Assembly (NCBI RefSeq): GCF_003710085.1
Contig: NZ_CP033324.1
Coordinates: 1,116,001 to 1,180,000, forward strand
Direction: 5' to 3'
From: Nocardioides pantholopis
GTDB taxonomy: Bacteria; Actinomycetota; Actinomycetes; Propionibacteriales; Nocardioidaceae
Length of the DNA: 64,000 bases
Shown here: positions 35,738 through 44,755 of the stretch, piece by piece
Position numbering within the stretch: the first letter of the stretch is position 1
How the letters are laid out: each line of letters begins with the position of its first letter
Translations under genes and position numbers: made by a program
The notes under the pieces: model-generated
The model's input: the letters and a program-made list of their open reading frames with translations, nothing else
The model's database searches: none
Told to the model about the DNA's origin: nothing

Positions 35738-37420
35738 GTGCCGCAGGTCCGGGTCGCCGCGCTCCAGTTCGCCGTCACCGAGGACGTCGCCGAGAACCTC
35801 GCGACCTGCCTGCGCATGGTCGACCAGGCCGCCGCGGGGGGCGCCGAGGTCGTGGTGCTTCCGGAGTTCTGCAACCACGTCTCCTGGTACGCCGGACGCG
35901 AGCACGCCCGCGAGAAGGCCGTGACGCTGGACGGCGAGTTCGTGGCAGCACTCGCCGAGCGCGCTGCTCGGCACCGGATCCACCTGATGGCCAACTGCAC
36001 GCTGCTGCGCGAGGACGGCCGGGTGAGCGGCAGCAACATCCTGCTCGGCCCGGACGGCACGGTGCTGGCCGTCAGTGACAAGCAGGTGCTGATGGGCAGC
36101 GAGCGCGACCACATCGACTCCGCCGTCGAGCGCTCCACCGTCGTGGACACCCCGGTCGGCCGGGTGGGCCTCTACTCCTGCATGGACGGGGTCATCAACG
36201 AGACGCCGCGGATGCTGGCCGTCGAGGGCGCCCAGCTGCTGCTCAACAGCGTGAACTCCTTCGCCCTGGACGAGGCGACCCTGCACGTCCCGGTGCGCGC
36301 GGTCGAGAACAAGGTGTGGGTGGTGGCCGGCAACAAGGTGGGTCCGCTGGTGCCCGGCCACAGCATCGCCGCGGTCGCGGAGCGGGTCGGGGTCCCGGTG
36401 GAGCGCCTGCACGGCGCGGGCGAGGCCCAGGTCGTCGCGCCGGACGGCACAGTCGTCGCGAAGGGCCCGCTGACCGGCGAGGCAGTGGTCCTCGCCGACA
36501 TCGACCTGGCGGCCGCCGACGACAAGCGTCGCCCCGACGGCACCGACGTGATGGCGGCCCGCCGTCCCGAGATCTACGGCCCGATCGCCGCGGCGCCGCG
36601 GGGCCGGGTGGCACCCGCCGGCGCGGCCCGCGCGCAGGCGGTGGTCGTCGCGCCCGCCGAGGGTGAGGACGTCGCCGCCCTTCTGGCCGCAGCGGTGGCT
36701 GAGCGGCCCGACCTGGTCGTGCTCCCCGAGCTCGCTGCCCACGACGGCGGGACCGCCGACGCGGCCCCGGCACCCGAGCTCTCGATCGAGGCGCTCACCG
36801 CGCTGCTCGCCGGCTCCCCGACGCTCGTCGTGACGAGCGTCGTCGACGGCGGGCGCCACCTCGGCGTGGTCGTCGGCGCCGACGGCGTGATGCTCGAGCA
36901 GCCGCAGCTGCACCGCAGCGCCCGGCACGCCGCCTGGCACACCGACCTCGGCGACGCGGTAGCGGTGCTCGACGCGCCGTTCGGCCGGCTGGCCGTGCTG
37001 GTCGGCGACGACGCGCTCTACCCCGAGGCCTTCCGGCTCGCGGCGCTGCAGGACGCGGACGTCGTGGCGGTCCCGTTCACGGTCGCCGCCCCCCACGACC
37101 TCGACCTGCTGCTGCTGGAGCGGGCTGCCGAGAACCGGGTCAACCTGGTCGCCGGCGCCCGGCGCACCGCGTCCGGGCTCACCGGGGGAGCGGTGCCGCT
37201 CTCCCCGGACTTCACGCTGTGGGGCGACGGCTGGGAGGGCGAGTTCGCCGGCGTCATCAGCCGCCCCGAGCTTGTCGTCGCCACCGAGTCGCTGACCCGG
37301 GTGGTGCTGCGTCCGGAGTGCGCGACCAACCGCTTCGTCAGCAAGGGCACCGACCTGGTCGACGGGCGCCCGTGGGCGCTCGCGGCGCCGCTGGTCACGC
37401 CCGCGGTCGCGCCGGTCTGA
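35738..37420 (+). CDS. Tandem nitrilase-superfamily protein, second domain apparently inactive
   Basis: 560 residues from GTG 35738 after AGGAGGAA. The first domain (about 1-285) has the full Glu43 (LPEFCNH), Lys115 (SDKQVLMG), Cys148 (YSCMDG) triad of carbon-nitrogen hydrolases. The second (about 295-540) keeps the Glu (VLPELAAHD) and the PE motif, but the nucleophile region reads VGDDALYPEA with no Cys, and no Lys is evident. It probably acts as an amidase or nitrilase with a regulatory or structural second half. Divergent from the MFS gene. Confidence 0.87.
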   Translation: MPQVRVAALQFAVTEDVAENLATCLRMVDQAAAGGAEVVVLPEFCNHVSWYAGREHAREKAVTLDGEFVAALAERAARHRIHLMANCTLLREDGRVSGSNILLGPDGTVLAVSDKQVLMGSERDHIDSAVERSTVVDTPVGRVGLYSCMDGVINETPRMLAVEGAQLLLNSVNSFALDEATLHVPVRAVENKVWVVAGNKVGPLVPGHSIAAVAERVGVPVERLHGAGEAQVVAPDGTVVAKGPLTGEAVVLADIDLAAADDKRRPDGTDVMAARRPEIYGPIAAAPRGRVAPAGAARAQAVVVAPAEGEDVAALLAAAVAERPDLVVLPELAAHDGGTADAAPAPELSIEALTALLAGSPTLVVTSVVDGGRHLGVVVGADGVMLEQPQLHRSARHAAWHTDLGDAVAVLDAPFGRLAVLVGDDALYPEAFRLAALQDADVVAVPFTVAAPHDLDLLLLERAAENRVNLVAGARRTASGLTGGAVPLSPDFTLWGDGWEGEFAGVISRPELVVATESLTRVVLRPECATNRFVSKGTDLVDGRPWALAAPLVTPAVAPV

Positions 37421-37473
37421 CAGGCGGTCCGGCCGCCGGGGCGCCCGGGCGCCCGTCAGGCCGTACGGCGTCC

Positions 37474-38178
37474 TTAGGCGGCGCCGGAGCCCTCGCGGTT
37501 GGCGAGCGCGGTCAGCATCGCCTGCTGGCTGCTGTCCAGGTGGGCGATCCAGGCGGCCTTGAGGCCCTCGGCGTCGCGCGCGGCGGCCAGGTCGAGGAGC
37601 TTGCGGTGCTCCTCGATGCGGATCTGCTGGGTCTCCGGCTCCCGGTCGATGTTGTCCATCAGCAGGTGGAGGTACCGGTCGGAGGACTTCCACAGCAGCT
37701 CGAGCACGCGCCGGTCGGCGGTGCCGAGCACGTCGGCCAGCATCGCCGCGTGGAACGCGTGGTGCTTCGCGGCCAGGGCGGCGGGCTCCCGGACGATGTC
37801 GACGTACTCGGCCAGCGCGCGCTCGGCGTCGGCGAGGCGCTCCTCGGTCATCGTGGCCGTGGCGCGCAGCGTCATCTCGCCCTCGATGAGCTTGCGCAGC
37901 TCGTAGATGTTCGTGAGGTCCTCGGCGCTGAGCGAGGCGACCAGCGCGGAGCGGCCGGGGCGCAGGCTGATGACGCCCTCGCTCTCCAGGCGGCGCAGGG
38001 CCTCGCGGACGGGGATGTGGCTCACCGCGAACTGCTCGCACAGGTCCACGATCGAGACCGCGGACCCGGGCGCGATGTCGCCGTTGAGGATCGCCCGGTG
38101 GAGCTCGTCGGTGACCCGGTCGACGAGCGACTGGTGGGCGATCGGACGGACCGATGTCGAGGCGCCCGCTCTGCTCAT
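37474..38178 (-). CDS. GntR-family transcriptional regulator (FCD/VanR-like)
   Basis: 234 residues. Winged helix at about 15-80 (FAVSHIPVREALRRLESEGV), then an FCD domain with metal-binding positions in HHAFHAAML and EEHRKLL. Divergent from the flavin-reductase operon. The intergenic region has two AT-rich elements (38219-38230 and 38329-38339), fitting auto-regulation plus control of that operon. Candidate regulator for the other ATAT-N3-ATAT sites. Confidence 0.9.
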   Translation of the reverse strand: MSRAGASTSVRPIAHQSLVDRVTDELHRAILNGDIAPGSAVSIVDLCEQFAVSHIPVREALRRLESEGVISLRPGRSALVASLSAEDLTNIYELRKLIEGEMTLRATATMTEERLADAERALAEYVDIVREPAALAAKHHAFHAAMLADVLGTADRRVLELLWKSSDRYLHLLMDNIDREPETQQIRIEEHRKLLDLAAARDAEGLKAAWIAHLDSSQQAMLTALANREGSGAA

Positions 38179-38218
38179 GACGGCTCCTGGGTGATCGAGA
38201 GGGAGAAGTACACCTCGC

Positions 38219-38230
38219 GATCATATATCG
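38219..38230. promoter_or_regulatory. AT-rich element (c) before the GntR gene
   Basis: GATCATATATCG on the plus strand; read toward the GntR gene it gives a TATGAT -10-like box about 40 bp before the ATG. It may combine a -10 element and an operator half. Confidence 0.4.
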
Positions 38231-38328
38231 AGACGGCCAGGTTCCCTGCCGCGTCCCCGGCGCGCCCGGTCGCCCGTCCGGACGGCTCGGCGGGTTTGTG
38301 CCGCCGGACCGGTGCGCCCGGTGAAAAG

Positions 38329-38339
38329 ATATTGTATAT
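38329..38339. promoter_or_regulatory. AT-rich ATAT-N3-ATAT element (d)
   Basis: ATAT-TGT-ATAT, including a TATATT -10-like box (38335-38340), 26 bp before the flavin-reductase ATG. A GAGGAGGTGAG ribosome site follows. Confidence 0.55.
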
Positions 38340-38365
38340 TCTGACACGACTGAGGAGGTGAGCGC

Positions 38366-39703
38366 ATGGTCCAGCCCGACGTGTTCCGGGGTGTGATGGC
38401 CCAATGGCCGAGCGGTGTCACGGTGGTGACGACGTTGGCTGCCGACGGTTCCGCCCACGGAATGACCGCGAGCTCGTTCTCCAGCGTGAGCCTCGAGCCG
38501 CCGTTGGTCTCGATCTGCCTGGACCGCAGGCTCTACACCCACCAGCTGGTCTCCGACAGCCTGGTCTTCGGCATCAACGTGCTGGCCAAGGACCAGATCG
38601 AGGTCGGCCGCCGGTTCGCCGGGATGGTCAAGGACTGCCCGGACCGCTTCGCGGGGGAGACCTGGTCGACCGCCGAGACCGGGGTGAAGCTGCTGGACTC
38701 CGCCCTGGGCTGGCTCGACTGCCGCGTCGTCCACGCGTACGACGGCGGCGACCACACGATCTTCGTCGGTGAGGTCGTCGCGGCCCGCGCCGCCCGCCGG
38801 TCCGCGCCGCTGCTGTTCCACTCCCGCGGCTGGGGCCAGTTCGCCGACGTGCTCCCCGAGGTGGCGACGCTCGCCGACACCGGGCTGGTCAGCGTGCTGC
38901 GCGACCAGTGCGGCGACCGGTCCGGCCTGGCCGCGACCGTCGGTGCCGTCGGGCGCGCCGGGGTCCGGGCCCGGGTGCTCGACCTCGTTGCCGCGACCGA
39001 CGTCGACCGCGAGCTCGCCACAGTCCCCGAGGGCGTGGAGCTCGCCGCGACCAGCGGCCTGGTCGCCGACCGCGTCCAGGCCCACCGGGTCCTCGAGCTC
39101 GGCGTCGGCGTGGTTGAGATCGTCGCCGACCCGGCCGACGAGCACAGCGTCAACCAGGCACTCGCCACGGTGGACGGCATCGAGGACCGCTGCGCCGTGC
39201 ACCTGGTCAACCCGTTCGGCCCCGGCCGCACCGACGCGGTGCTCGCGCTGGTCGCCGAGCTGCGCGCCCGCGGCGTGCTGGAGATCTGCCTGCCCGACGA
39301 GGGCGGCCGGGCCACCCCGCTCCAGGTGCGCGCGGTGCTCCAGGAGACCGTCGCCCTGGCCCGTCCGGTCGCGCTGCGCGTGCGCCTGCACGACCGTGAC
39401 CGGCTCGGCCTGGTCAAGGCGCTGACCGCGCTCAAGAGCGGCGTGACCCACTTCGACAGCACCCTGGCCGGCCTCGACCAGGCGGTCGCGACCGAGGACC
39501 TGATCCGGCTCCTGGAGACCCTCGACGTCACCACCCCGGCCGACACCCACGCCCTCACGGTCCTGGCCCAGCAGCTGCGCGGCGAGACCGCACCCGGACG
39601 GGTCGGGCCGGCGTCGGTGCCGGACCGCGACGGCTCTGCTCCGGACCACACCACCACCGAGCCCGAATCGGGCACCCCCGAGAACGTAGGAGCCGCAGGA
39701 TGA
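38366..39703 (+). CDS. Flavin reductase fused to a degenerate HMGL-like barrel
   Basis: 445 residues. About 1-165 is an HpaC/DIM6-type flavin reductase (WPSGVTVVTT, MTASSFSSVSLEPPLVSICL, FGINVLA), giving reduced FMN or FAD. About 170-405 resembles the TIM barrel of HMG-CoA-lyase/pyruvate-carboxyltransferase enzymes (KALTALKSGVTHFDSTLAGL), but the H-x-H metal motif is reduced to RLHDRDR and the Cys loop is missing, so it is probably inactive. A hydrophilic tail of 40 residues ends the protein. Its stop overlaps the next gene, which looks like the partner oxygenase. Confidence 0.75.
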   Translation: MVQPDVFRGVMAQWPSGVTVVTTLAADGSAHGMTASSFSSVSLEPPLVSICLDRRLYTHQLVSDSLVFGINVLAKDQIEVGRRFAGMVKDCPDRFAGETWSTAETGVKLLDSALGWLDCRVVHAYDGGDHTIFVGEVVAARAARRSAPLLFHSRGWGQFADVLPEVATLADTGLVSVLRDQCGDRSGLAATVGAVGRAGVRARVLDLVAATDVDRELATVPEGVELAATSGLVADRVQAHRVLELGVGVVEIVADPADEHSVNQALATVDGIEDRCAVHLVNPFGPGRTDAVLALVAELRARGVLEICLPDEGGRATPLQVRAVLQETVALARPVALRVRLHDRDRLGLVKALTALKSGVTHFDSTLAGLDQAVATEDLIRLLETLDVTTPADTHALTVLAQQLRGETAPGRVGPASVPDRDGSAPDHTTTEPESGTPENVGAAG

Positions 39704-41037
39704 CGGCACAGCTGACCGCCGAGAAGCTTCTCCCCGACATGAGCGAGGCCGAGCGCCGGCGCGCCGAGCGGGTCGAGGCGGTGCTCCCGGCGATCGCCGC
39801 CGCCGCCGCCGAGGCCGACGAGCTCGGCGAGTTCCCGCCCGGCCACGTCGAGATCCTGGCCGAGTCCGGCCTCCTCGGTCTCGTCGTCCCCGAGGAGTAC
39901 GGCGGCCTCGGCGGCGGCCTGCGCGACCTCGCCGCGACGACGTACGCGCTGGGCACCGTGTGCGGCTCGACCGCCCTCGCGTTCTTCTTCCACTGCTCGG
40001 CGTCCTCGCGCGGGATGCTGCCGCTGGCGGCGCTCGAGGCGGGCCTCTACACCGAGGAGGAGGCCCCGCAGATCCGGGCCTTCGCCGAGAAGGTCCTCTT
40101 CTTCATGGGGCGCGACCGCAAGCTGCTGGCGAACTTCGCCAGCGAGGCGGTCAAGGCCAGCAACGCGAACGTGCTGATCCGCACCAGCGCCACCCGCACC
40201 GAGGGCGGCTGGCTGCTGGACGGCGAGAAGTCCTTCGGCTGCCTCTCCGGCACTGCCGACTACTACCTCGTCACCGCCAAGCGCGACGACGTGGAGGGTG
40301 TGGACGGGCTGAGCCTGTTCCTGGTGGACCGCCGCTCGGAGGCCGCCCGCCCGCGCACGAAGTGGAACGGCCTCGGCATGCGCGCCTCGGCGAACGACGG
40401 CCTGGTCATGGAGCAGTGCTTCGTCCCCGACGACCTCGCGCTGACGGTCCCCGGCGGCTTCACCCGCGCCACCCAGATGTCGCGCGGCTCGTGGGTCGGC
40501 AACCAGGTCGCGATCGCGGCGATCTACGCCGGCATCGCCCGCGGCGTGTGGGAGTACGCCCTGGCCCGCACGATGGCTGCCACGTTCGCCGACACCGGCA
40601 AGCCGATCGCCTCCAGCCCGATGCACCAGGTGCTCATCGGCGAGGCCGAGGAGACCCTGGCCGAGGCGCACCTGTGGCTGCGCCGCCAGGTCGACCTCGA
40701 GGCCAGCGACCCGCCGATCCTGCCCAAGCCCGAGGTCGTCCAGAGCTGGAAGCTCGCCAAGGGCGCCATCTGCGAGCGGGCCTTCACCGTGGCCAGCCTC
40801 GCGCTGAAGATGTGCGGCACCTCCGGCGCCCTGATGGACAACATCATCGGCCGCTCGATGCGCGACACCGCCATGGGCCTGGTCCAGGCGTTCCCGTCCG
40901 AGCGCGGCAAGCTGGACCTGGCCAAGATGGTCGTGGAGAACGAGGGTTGGCAGGGCCTCACCACCGCCGACAACCTCGGGAAGCCCGCCTCGAACGGCAC
41001 CACGCCCGCGGCGACGGCAGCGGCAGGCACGGCATGA
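39700..41037 (+). CDS. Acyl-CoA-dehydrogenase-fold flavoprotein (likely monooxygenase or dehydrogenase)
   Basis: 445 residues, 4-bp overlap with the flavin reductase. The N-terminal helical domain has VPEEYGGLGGGLRD, the middle barrel has GEKSFGCLSGTADYYLVTA, and the C-terminal helical domain has KMCGTSGALMDNIIGRSMRD. The catalytic Glu of dehydrogenases is not obvious. Because the flavin reductase precedes it directly, a two-component monooxygenase (DszC/HsaA/HpaB-like fold) is more likely than a true acyl-CoA dehydrogenase. A pyrrolic or phenolic ring would be a suitable substrate. Confidence 0.8.
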   Translation: MTAQLTAEKLLPDMSEAERRRAERVEAVLPAIAAAAAEADELGEFPPGHVEILAESGLLGLVVPEEYGGLGGGLRDLAATTYALGTVCGSTALAFFFHCSASSRGMLPLAALEAGLYTEEEAPQIRAFAEKVLFFMGRDRKLLANFASEAVKASNANVLIRTSATRTEGGWLLDGEKSFGCLSGTADYYLVTAKRDDVEGVDGLSLFLVDRRSEAARPRTKWNGLGMRASANDGLVMEQCFVPDDLALTVPGGFTRATQMSRGSWVGNQVAIAAIYAGIARGVWEYALARTMAATFADTGKPIASSPMHQVLIGEAEETLAEAHLWLRRQVDLEASDPPILPKPEVVQSWKLAKGAICERAFTVASLALKMCGTSGALMDNIIGRSMRDTAMGLVQAFPSERGKLDLAKMVVENEGWQGLTTADNLGKPASNGTTPAATAAAGTA

Positions 41038-42542
41038 CCGCCGCCTCCGAGGCGCCGGTGCGGGGCGAGCGGATCGACCTGCCCGCCGTCGAGCAGCTGG
41101 TCGCCGGCACCTGGAGCGTGCCCGGGGCCCGGCTCGACATGGTGCTCGAGGACCCCTACCTCGGCGTGCCTCTCGGCAACGCCGTGGCCAGCACCGACGC
41201 GGACGTCGAGGCGGCTGCGGCCGCCGCCGACGCCGTCCACACCAGCGGCGCCTGGGCCGACGTCCCCGTGGAGCGGCGCGCCGAGATCCTGGACGCGGTC
41301 GCCGACGCCCTGGAGCCCGAGCTCCCGCGCCTGGCGGCCCTCGAGGCGTTCGCGACCGGGGTCCCGGTCAGCCAGACCGGCATCGTCGGCGTGATCGTGC
41401 CGGGCGCCTTCCGGCTCGCGGCGCAGATGCTGCGCAACGGCGTGCTCCTGGAGACCCTCCAGGGTGAGAACGGCCAGCCGGTCGAGGTGCACCGTCTTCC
41501 GCTCGGCCCCGCCCTGGCGCTGGTGCCGTGGAACGCCCCGGCTCCGATGGCGGCGCACAAGATCGCCAGCTCGCTGGCGGCCGGTGCCCCCACGATCCTC
41601 AAGCCCAGCGAGTACGCGCCGTACGGCACGACCGAGCTCGCCCGGGTCGTCGACCGGGTGCTCACCGCCCACGGCGCCCCGGCCGGCACGCTCCAGGTCG
41701 TCCAGGGCGGCGCCCACCAGGGCGGCGCGCTGGTCACCGACCAGCGCATCCGTGCTGTCACGTTCACCGGCGGGCTCGTCGGCGGCCGGGCGATCGCGGC
41801 GGCCTGCGCGGCGAACTTCACGGCGCTCCAGCTCGAGCTCGGCGGCAACAACCCGCTGGTCGTCATGCCGGACGCCGACCCCGCCGACGCCGCGCGCGCG
41901 GCGGTCGACCTGCTCACCACCCTCAACGGCCAGTGGTGCCGCGCCCTGGGTCGCCTGGTGGTCCCGGCGGAGCTCGCCGACGAGATCGTCGAGCTCGCCC
42001 TCGGCCACCTCGCGCAGCTGCGCGCCGGCGACCCCCTCGACCCGGCGACCGAGCTCGGCCCGATCGTGCACTCGGGGCACCTGGCGCGGCTGCGCGAGGA
42101 GCTCACGATCCGCGAGGGCGCGGGCGGCACCGCGCGCAGCGCCACCACGCTGCCCGACGGCCCCGGCCACTTCCTGGCACCCACGCTGGTGACCGGCGTG
42201 CCCTCGCAGGCCGCCACCGAGGAGATGTTCGGTCCGCTGGCGACCGTGCACCCCTACACCTCCGTGGACGAGGCGATCGAGCTCGCCAACGCGACGCCGT
42301 TCGGGCTCGAGGGCTACGTGCTCGGAGCCGACACCGACGCCGCGCTGGCCGTGGCCCGACGGGTCCGCGCGGGCGAGGTGAAGGTCAACGGCTCCACGAT
42401 CATGAGCCTGCACCTGATGACGCCCCGCCCGGCGTGGGGCTGGTCCGGGATGGGCGAGGAGGGCACGGTCGAGACCATCCGGATCTTCACCGGTGCCCGG
42501 GTCGTCGGGGTCGAGGGCGGCTTCGCCCTCCACCGCCGGTGA
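41034..42542 (+). CDS. Aldehyde dehydrogenase family protein (1)
   Basis: 502 residues, 4-bp overlap. Motifs: VPWNAPAPMAAHKIASSL, TFTGGLVGGRAI, the Glu region LELGGNNP, and the catalytic Cys in NGQWCRALGR (an unusual flanking sequence compared with the common GQVC). NAD(P)-dependent oxidation of an aldehyde to an acid is expected. It is the third gene of the 38366-46191 operon. Confidence 0.9.
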   Translation: MTAASEAPVRGERIDLPAVEQLVAGTWSVPGARLDMVLEDPYLGVPLGNAVASTDADVEAAAAAADAVHTSGAWADVPVERRAEILDAVADALEPELPRLAALEAFATGVPVSQTGIVGVIVPGAFRLAAQMLRNGVLLETLQGENGQPVEVHRLPLGPALALVPWNAPAPMAAHKIASSLAAGAPTILKPSEYAPYGTTELARVVDRVLTAHGAPAGTLQVVQGGAHQGGALVTDQRIRAVTFTGGLVGGRAIAAACAANFTALQLELGGNNPLVVMPDADPADAARAAVDLLTTLNGQWCRALGRLVVPAELADEIVELALGHLAQLRAGDPLDPATELGPIVHSGHLARLREELTIREGAGGTARSATTLPDGPGHFLAPTLVTGVPSQAATEEMFGPLATVHPYTSVDEAIELANATPFGLEGYVLGADTDAALAVARRVRAGEVKVNGSTIMSLHLMTPRPAWGWSGMGEEGTVETIRIFTGARVVGVEGGFALHRR

Positions 42543-43468
42543 CCAGCGGCCCGCTCCGGGCCGCCCCGGCCGGGGCTCCCGACCGGCTGCGGGCCCTGCT
42601 GGCCGCTGACGACCTGGTGCACTTGCCGGGAGTCCACGACGCGGTCAGCGCCCGGCTCGCCCGGCGCAGCGGAGCCCGCGCCGTGCACCTCTCGGGGGCC
42701 GCGGTCTCGATCTCCGAGCTGGGCGTGCCCGACCTGGGCTTCGTGCACGGCACCGACATCGCCCGGCGGGCGGCGCTGGTCGCGGCCTCGCTGGACGGCG
42801 TACCGGTGCTGGCCGACGCCGACACCGGCTACGGCAACGCCCTGCAGGCGCGCCACACCGCGCTCGGCTACGCCGCCGCTGGCGCGGCCGGCCTCCACCT
42901 GGAGGACCAGGCCTCGCCGAAGCGGTGCGGGCACCTGGCCGGCAAGGCAGTGATCGGGCGCGCCGAGGCGGTGCAGAAGGTCCGCGCCACTGTCGACGCC
43001 GGCACCGCGCTCGTGGTCGTGGCCCGCACCGACGCCTTGTCGGTGGAGGGTCTCGGCTCGGTGGTCGAGCGCTGCGTGGCGTTCGCCGACGTCGGCGCCG
43101 ACGCGGTCTTCCCCGAGGGGGCCGCGCTGGCCGACCTGGAGCAGGTGCGCGCCGCCCTGGACGCGGCCGGCCACCGGCTGCCACTGGTCTGGAACCGGTC
43201 CGAGGCCGCGGGGCCGGTCGAGTCCGGCCCGACTCCGGCCCAGCTGGCCGAGGTCGGCGTCCGGGCGGTCATCCACCCGGTGTCCGCGCTCCTGGCCGCC
43301 GCCCGCGCCATGGAGCGCGTCTACGCCGCGATCGCGGAGTCCGGCTCCGCGGCCGGCACCGAGCGCTGGGAGTGGTCGGCCCTCACCGGGCTGGTCGGCC
43401 AGCCCGAGCTGCTCGACGAAGAGCTGCAGTACGCCGTCGCCGAGGACCCGTCCTCGGCGCACCTCTGA
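42539..43468 (+). CDS. Isocitrate lyase/PEP mutase family lyase (2-methylisocitrate or dimethylmalate lyase-like)
   Basis: 309 residues from GTG 42539 (4-bp overlap). The signature KRCGH with the catalytic Cys is present (SPKRCGHLAGK), along with DADTGYGNA and EDQA metal-site strands and VVARTDAL. The family splits 2-methylisocitrate, 2,3-dimethylmalate, oxaloacetate or related C-C bonds. A dimethylmalate-lyase-like reaction would suit alkyl-substituted malates formed from substituted maleimides, giving pyruvate and a short acid. The exact substrate is not determined. Confidence 0.85.
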   Translation: MTSGPLRAAPAGAPDRLRALLAADDLVHLPGVHDAVSARLARRSGARAVHLSGAAVSISELGVPDLGFVHGTDIARRAALVAASLDGVPVLADADTGYGNALQARHTALGYAAAGAAGLHLEDQASPKRCGHLAGKAVIGRAEAVQKVRATVDAGTALVVVARTDALSVEGLGSVVERCVAFADVGADAVFPEGAALADLEQVRAALDAAGHRLPLVWNRSEAAGPVESGPTPAQLAEVGVRAVIHPVSALLAAARAMERVYAAIAESGSAAGTERWEWSALTGLVGQPELLDEELQYAVAEDPSSAHL

Positions 43469-43489
43469 GCACGTCTGAAAGGGAACCCG

Positions 43490-44755
43490 ATGACCAGCAC
43501 CCCTGGCACCCCCGCCCCCGACCACGCCACCGTCCTCGTGGCCGGCGCCGGTGCGGTCGGCCTGACCGCCGCCCTGGTCGTCGCCCGGGCCGGTGTGCCG
43601 GTGACCGTCCTGGAGGCCGGCTCCGGCCTCTCGACCGAGTCCCGGGCCTCGACCTTCCACCCGCCGAGCCTGGAGATGCTCGACGACCTCGGCGTCCTCG
43701 AGCCGCTGATGGAGCGCGGCATCGTGTCCACCGGCTTCCAGTACCGCGACCGGCGGACCGGCCCGATCGCCGACCTGGACCTGGGCGTCCTCGCGGAGGA
43801 CACCCGGTTCCCGTTCCGGGTCCAGTGCGAGCAGTCCAAGCTCACCCCGATCCTGCTCGAGGCGCTGCAGCAGCTCGACCACGTGACCGTGCACTTCGAT
43901 CAGCGGGTGGTGCGGGCCGAGACCACCGCGGAGTCGGCGACGCTGACCACCGAGGCCGGCGACGTGTTCACCGCCGACTGGGTGCTCGGCGCCGACGGCT
44001 CGAACTCGCAGGTGCGCCAGACCGCTGGCTTCAGCTTCGAGGGCATGACCTACCCCGAGCGCTTCCTGGTCGCCTCGACCACCGAGGACCTCGAGACGAT
44101 CCTGCCGGGCATCTCGGCCGTCAACTACGTCTTCGACCCGACCGAGTGGCTGGTCCTGCTCCGCACCCCGGAGCACTGGCGGATCCTGTTCCCGACCGAC
44201 CAGGACACCCCCGACGAGGTCGAGATCGACCCCGCCCGGATCCAGGAGCGGCTCGCCGGCGTCGCCGACCTCGGCCGTGCCTGGGACGTCCTGCACACCA
44301 CGCTCTACCGGGTGCACCAGCGGGTGGCCGACACCTTCCGCAAGGACCGGCTGATCCTGATGGGCGACGCCGCCCACATCAACAACCCGCTCGGCGGCAT
44401 GGGCATGAACAGCGGCGTCCACGACGCGATGCTCGAGGCCCTGGCGCTGGTCGGCGTGCTCGACGGCTCGGCCTCGCTCGACGACCTCGACGAGGTCTGC
44501 GAGGCCCGCCGCCAGGTGGCGCTGTCGTACGTCAAGACGATCACCCACGACAACTGGGAGAAGCTGCGCCAGGACGACCCGGAGGCCCAGCGGGCCTACC
44601 ACGACGAGCTGCGCGCGCTGGCCTCCGACACCGCGAAGATGCGCCGCCACCTGCTCAACACCTCGATGATCAACTCGCTGCGCGACGGCAAGGTCGTGGA
44701 CATGGTCGGCGTCGGGGCCGGGGCCGGGGCCGGGGCCGGGGGAGCCTCCGCGTGA
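43490..44755 (+). CDS. FAD-dependent monooxygenase (PF01494-type hydroxylase)
   Basis: 421 residues; ATG after GAAAGGGA. The FAD-binding GAGAVGLTAAL is near residue 18, the DG motif is in LGADGSNSQVR, and the GD motif in GDAAHINNPLGGMGMNSG. It has no C-terminal thioredoxin-like extension. It is a p-hydroxybenzoate-hydroxylase-type enzyme using NAD(P)H and oxygen, probably hydroxylating or oxidising an aromatic or pyrrolic ring. A GAGAGAG repeat closes the protein. Confidence 0.9.
   Translation: MTSTPGTPAPDHATVLVAGAGAVGLTAALVVARAGVPVTVLEAGSGLSTESRASTFHPPSLEMLDDLGVLEPLMERGIVSTGFQYRDRRTGPIADLDLGVLAEDTRFPFRVQCEQSKLTPILLEALQQLDHVTVHFDQRVVRAETTAESATLTTEAGDVFTADWVLGADGSNSQVRQTAGFSFEGMTYPERFLVASTTEDLETILPGISAVNYVFDPTEWLVLLRTPEHWRILFPTDQDTPDEVEIDPARIQERLAGVADLGRAWDVLHTTLYRVHQRVADTFRKDRLILMGDAAHINNPLGGMGMNSGVHDAMLEALALVGVLDGSASLDDLDEVCEARRQVALSYVKTITHDNWEKLRQDDPEAQRAYHDELRALASDTAKMRRHLLNTSMINSLRDGKVVDMVGVGAGAGAGAGGASA
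44713..44740 (+). repeat. Hexamer repeat GGGGCC at gene end
   Basis: About four GGGGCC units coding a Gly-Ala run just before the stop of the FAD monooxygenase. Confidence 0.7.

Noticed and set aside
37439..37454. GGGCGCCC repeated twice as a terminator between the nitrilase and GntR genes
   Set aside because: Each half is self-complementary and there is no loop or T-run; it is too weak to call.
38366..39703. Active HMG-CoA lyase in the C-terminal half
   Set aside because: The metal-binding H-x-H and the Cys loop are missing.
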